Shown: piece by piece, positions 44,064 to 46,746 of the stretch
Position numbering within the stretch: the first letter of the stretch is position 1
How the letters are laid out: the number at the start of each line of letters is the position of its first letter
NCBI GenBank assembly: GCA_003217035.1
Contig: QCHV01000014.1
Location: forward strand, 1 to 46,746
From: Prochlorococcus sp. AG-402-G22
GTDB lineage: Bacteria; Cyanobacteriota; Cyanobacteriia; PCC-6307; Cyanobiaceae
DNA length: 46,746 nt
Reading direction: 5' to 3'
The notes under the pieces: generated by a model
What the model was told of the DNA's origin: nothing
The model's database searches: none
What the model saw: only the letters and a program-made list of their open reading frames with translations
Made by a program: the position numbers and the translations under genes

Positions 44064-45767
44064 TCACTGGGAAGAACTTGTGGCTATAGGTAACCTCCAG
44101 CCACTACCAAAAGCTTGATTGCTCACTTTAATCATTGGAGGGGCTTGACGCCTTTTAAACTCAGACTCCTTGAGTAGTTGCTGTACTTTTGCTAATAAGG
44201 CTTGCTCAAAACCTTCTTTGATGAGTTCGTGCGGATTTCTACGCTCTTCAATTAAAGCTTTGAGAATTGGATCAAGAATTTCATATTCAGGCAAATAATC
44301 ACTATCAAGTTGGCCTGGTTTGAGCTCTGCACTAGGTGGTTTAGTGCGAATTGATAAGCCAACCAATTCTTTTCCCGTTGGAAGACCCATCAACTTCAGG
44401 TGGTTTTTAGCTTCTTTACTATCTAGCCAATTGCATAGCTCGAAAACACTGGTTTTATAAAGATCTCCTATAACAGATAAGCCACCATTCATATCTCCAT
44501 AGAGTGTGCAATAACCCACAGCAAGTTCAGATTTATTGCCTGTTGAAAGAAGTAAATGTTTTTTTTGATTAGCTATAGCCATTAGAATAGTTCCCCGAAT
44601 TCTTGCCTGTAAGTTCTCAGCAGTTAGCTCTTTAGGGGGCTCTCCAAGAGCTTCTTCGAAAGCTTTCTCATAAGTTTTCATTAATGATTTGATTGGTATG
44701 GTTTTGGTTTGGATCCCTAACCTCTTTGCTAGTGCGAGAGCATCCTGAGTCGAGCTGTCTGAAGTAAATGGAGATGGCATTAAAACACCATAAACATTTT
44801 TTCGACCTAAAGCTGCTGAAGCAATAATGGCTACAAGAGTTGAGTCGATTCCTCCACTTAATCCGATCAAGGCACTTTTGAAACGACATTTCTTTGCATA
44901 ATCCCTTACACCCAATACAAGCATTTCTAAGAGCATTTCTTGTGGTTGGGGAGAATATCTAGTAATTGTTTTTTGGGGTTCGTTGGGTTCCCAGATCTCT
45001 ATATGCTCTTTGCATCTCGGAAGAGATAGTATTAAATCTCCCTTTTTATCAATGACAAAACTTGCCCCATCAAAAACAAGTTCATCATTGCCTCCTATTT
45101 GGTTCAGATATACAACAGGACATTTAAGGCGATCTGCTGCTTTGATGGCCAGTTTCTCACGAAGGAATTCTTTTTTGTGACTATAAGGTGAGGCGGAAAG
45201 ATTTATAAGCAGATCTATCTTTGAATGAATTAGCTCTTTGATAGGGTCAGGGCCTTTAATTCTTTGTCGTTGGATTTTGTCTTCAACCCATAGGTCCTCA
45301 CAAATTGTTAGGCCGATTTTCCAGGATTGTTTGCCAACTTTGAGTTTGAACATCCCAGTCTTTTTTGCGGGCCTAAAGTACCTTCTTTCATCAAACACAT
45401 CGTAAGAAGGTAGTAGTTGTTTCCTGGCGACTATTTCCCAGCCATTATTGTTGATAAGTACAATCGAATTAAAAAGTTTCGGGAGTTGAAGGTCAGGTGC
45501 AGGCTCAGCTATCCCAATCAGTAATGAAAGATCAGGAGTATCTTGTGAGATCCTTACAACTACTTCGTCAAGTGTTTTTCTTTGCTCTTCTAATAGAAGT
45601 GGGTTTAAAAGAAGATCTCTTGGTGGATATCCCCAGAGTGACAGCTCTGGAGTTGCTATTAAATTAGCACCTTTGCGAGCGCCTTCTCTACAAACCGACA
45701 AAATAACTTCACTGTTTCCTTTGATATCACCTACTACAGGATTTATTTGGGCTAAAGCGATTTTCAT
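44064..45767 (-). CDS. nadE: glutamine-dependent NAD+ synthetase
   Basis: NadE makes NAD+ from deamido-NAD+, ATP and glutamine. The 567-residue protein fuses an N-terminal nitrilase-type glutaminase (Glu41 in TPELSLWGYP, Lys116 in RKQLLPSYDVFDERRYF, Cys156 in LTICEDLW) with a C-terminal ATP-pyrophosphatase synthetase domain (SGGIDST at 304-310, LLSTGNKSELAVGYCTLYGD and GDLYKTSVFELC). All three nitrilase residues are present, so it should use glutamine. It lies 3 nt downstream of nadD, and the two enzymes act in sequence. Confidence 0.97.
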   Translation of the reverse strand: MKIALAQINPVVGDIKGNSEVILSVCREGARKGANLIATPELSLWGYPPRDLLLNPLLLEEQRKTLDEVVVRISQDTPDLSLLIGIAEPAPDLQLPKLFNSIVLINNNGWEIVARKQLLPSYDVFDERRYFRPAKKTGMFKLKVGKQSWKIGLTICEDLWVEDKIQRQRIKGPDPIKELIHSKIDLLINLSASPYSHKKEFLREKLAIKAADRLKCPVVYLNQIGGNDELVFDGASFVIDKKGDLILSLPRCKEHIEIWEPNEPQKTITRYSPQPQEMLLEMLVLGVRDYAKKCRFKSALIGLSGGIDSTLVAIIASAALGRKNVYGVLMPSPFTSDSSTQDALALAKRLGIQTKTIPIKSLMKTYEKAFEEALGEPPKELTAENLQARIRGTILMAIANQKKHLLLSTGNKSELAVGYCTLYGDMNGGLSVIGDLYKTSVFELCNWLDSKEAKNHLKLMGLPTGKELVGLSIRTKPPSAELKPGQLDSDYLPEYEILDPILKALIEERRNPHELIKEGFEQALLAKVQQLLKESEFKRRQAPPMIKVSNQAFGSGWRLPIATSSSQ

Positions 45768-45770
45768 TGA

Positions 45771-46349
45771 CTATTTTGATAGACCGTAAAGCCTTTCCTT
45801 TAAAATGATTGGCAATATTGATTTTGGTATTTGAGAAGCTGTTTGGTAATTTCTAATATTAGAACTTGAGCTTGCTGGAATTGTGAAAGGTAATAAATCT
45901 ATATTTGCCCCCAAACCTTGAAGTTCTTTGAGGTCGTTATTATTGAGTGGCCACCCTTCACGGAGTGCAATTCCAAGACGAACTTTGCTAAATAAATCTT
46001 GGGATTGCACCCAAGTGGGAATTTGTTTTGCCAGGTCGCTACCAATAATGAATACTAAATCTGCCCAGGGCCACAATTCATTTGCTATTTCTAGAGTTTT
46101 AATTGTTTGCGGACTGCTTAGCTCCTGCCTCAGCTCTATTTGAGGCAAGTCAAGGTCTTTTACTAATGCTTGAAGAAGTTTGTGCCGCTGAGAAAGAGAG
46201 GCATAATGTTTTTTCATGGGATTATCACTTGCCCATGTGATTACTTTAGGAAAAAGCTTGCTTAATTCTTTTAAAAGTGATTCATGGCCATAAGTTGGTG
46301 GATCTGCACTTGTGCCAAGTAATGCTATGGGACTGATTGTCAAACTCAC
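45771..46349 (-). CDS. nadD: nicotinate-nucleotide adenylyltransferase
   Basis: NadD joins nicotinate mononucleotide and ATP to deamido-NAD+, the substrate of NadE. The product has the nucleotidyltransferase motif LLGTSADPPTYGHESLL, containing the (H/T)xGH-type signature, and the C-terminal SSSSNIRNY segment that corresponds to ISxTxxR. The frame is open to an ATG at 46412, but a GTG at 46349-46347 overlaps the stop of the upstream gene as GTGA and gives a typical 192-residue protein, so I prefer it. The ATG would overlap the upstream gene by 67 bp. Confidence 0.9.
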   Translation of the reverse strand: MSLTISPIALLGTSADPPTYGHESLLKELSKLFPKVITWASDNPMKKHYASLSQRHKLLQALVKDLDLPQIELRQELSSPQTIKTLEIANELWPWADLVFIIGSDLAKQIPTWVQSQDLFSKVRLGIALREGWPLNNNDLKELQGLGANIDLLPFTIPASSSSNIRNYQTASQIPKSILPIILKERLYGLSK

Positions 46350-46746
46350 GGGAGTAGAGCTTTTATCCCTATTGACTCCCTGGTTGAGATTACTTGCCAT
46401 TGACTTAGCCAACTCTTTAGCCCGGGATTTCTTTTTAAAAGAAGTCTAGTGATTGAACTTGGCTGTATTTCGCGCGACTGTGAACCCCTTAGAAATTCTT
46501 TTGCTGCTAACTGGCCTATTAGCTTGGTTGTGTGAACAGCAATAGCAGCTTGAGCTAAGGCGACTGGAGCTGATGGAGCTAGGCTTAAGCCTCCAGTTAA
46601 CGGTGCTCCTAACAGGAGAAGGTGACGGATAATGCCAAGGATGAGTTGAATCCCTATTTGTGCTCCTCCTAGGAAGGTATTTTGTATAGACAGTTGGCGT
46701 AATAATTTTCTTGCTGATGGACCTTTTAATTGCAAACCATATAAAT
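46346..46746 (-). CDS. C-terminal part of a DUF697-type/Era-like GTPase (partial)
   Basis: The frame is open to the right edge of the window, so only the last ~133 residues are seen. They contain hydrophobic helices (IGIQLILGIIRHLLLLGAPLT and APSAPVALAQAAIAVHTTKL) and then a basic tail. This pattern matches the C-terminal DUF697 region of cyanobacterial GTPases related to Era and YcjX/YcjF. The G domain would lie beyond the window and is not visible. Its stop overlaps the preferred nadD start by 4 nt. Confidence 0.6.
   Translation of the reverse strand, partial: LYGLQLKGPSARKLLRQLSIQNTFLGGAQIGIQLILGIIRHLLLLGAPLTGGLSLAPSAPVALAQAAIAVHTTKLIGQLAAKEFLRGSQSREIQPSSITRLLLKRNPGLKSWLSQWQVISTRESIGIKALLP

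Overview
The window is a gene-dense, AT-rich stretch (roughly 40% G+C by eye) of a picocyanobacterial chromosome, most likely Prochlorococcus, perhaps a low-light clade. The evidence is: RNA polymerase beta' split into rpoC1 and rpoC2 with a very large rpoC2; a high-light-inducible (Hlip) gene between rpoC2 and rlmN; a cyanobacterial atp operon with separate b and b' subunits; a biotin operon that uses BioK; ycf35, ccs1 and ccdA; and several small proteins that I associate with picocyanobacteria. Intergenic spaces are very short, many genes overlap, and TTG or GTG starts are common. I found no tRNA, rRNA, CRISPR array, insertion sequence or prophage gene.

Layout: (1) 1-2634: the 3' tail of an upstream gene (perhaps rpiA), hisD on the minus strand, then rpsT and tatD. 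(2) 2918-13574: the RNA polymerase operon rpoB-rpoC1-rpoC2, followed by hli and rlmN. (3) 13620-18699: a Na+/solute symporter, a 41-residue membrane peptide, a HEAT-repeat protein, the DUF2997-ycf35-[4Fe-4S] ferredoxin trio and an aldo/keto reductase, all on the plus strand. (4) 18696-20246: rsmG (minus), then a membrane-anchored J-domain protein and an overlapping DUF3143 gene. (5) 20248-24907: the minus-strand biotin cluster bioF-bioK-bioC-bioD-bioA. (6) 25020-32384: a Ski2/Mtr4-like helicase, fumC, purB, a small hypothetical gene, a TlyA-type rRNA methyltransferase, glnB (PII) and another small hypothetical gene. (7) 32504-36191: queF, the System II cytochrome c biogenesis genes ccs1 and ccdA, and ftsW. 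(8) 36192-36586: a 395-bp non-coding AT-rich spacer, the only long gap. (9) 36587-42532: the ATP synthase operon atpI-atpB-atpE-b'-b-delta-alpha-gamma. (10) 42552-46746: a small hypothetical gene, a DUF3326 gene, nadE, nadD and the 3' part of a DUF697-type GTPase gene that runs off the window.

The region is mostly core housekeeping: transcription, ATP synthesis, histidine, purine, biotin, NAD and queuosine-precursor synthesis, rRNA modification, and cytochrome c and septum assembly. I did not see an obvious new defence or mobile system. The points most worth a second look are the DUF2997-Ycf35-ferredoxin-AKR block, where the reductase has lost the Fe-S cysteines of its family while a ferredoxin sits 11 nt upstream; a ccdA gene with no ATG, GTG or TTG where its homologous N-terminus begins; strong stem-loops around atpE; the Hlip gene coupled to the RNA polymerase operon; a PII protein with Phe at position 51; and several unannotated-size small proteins.
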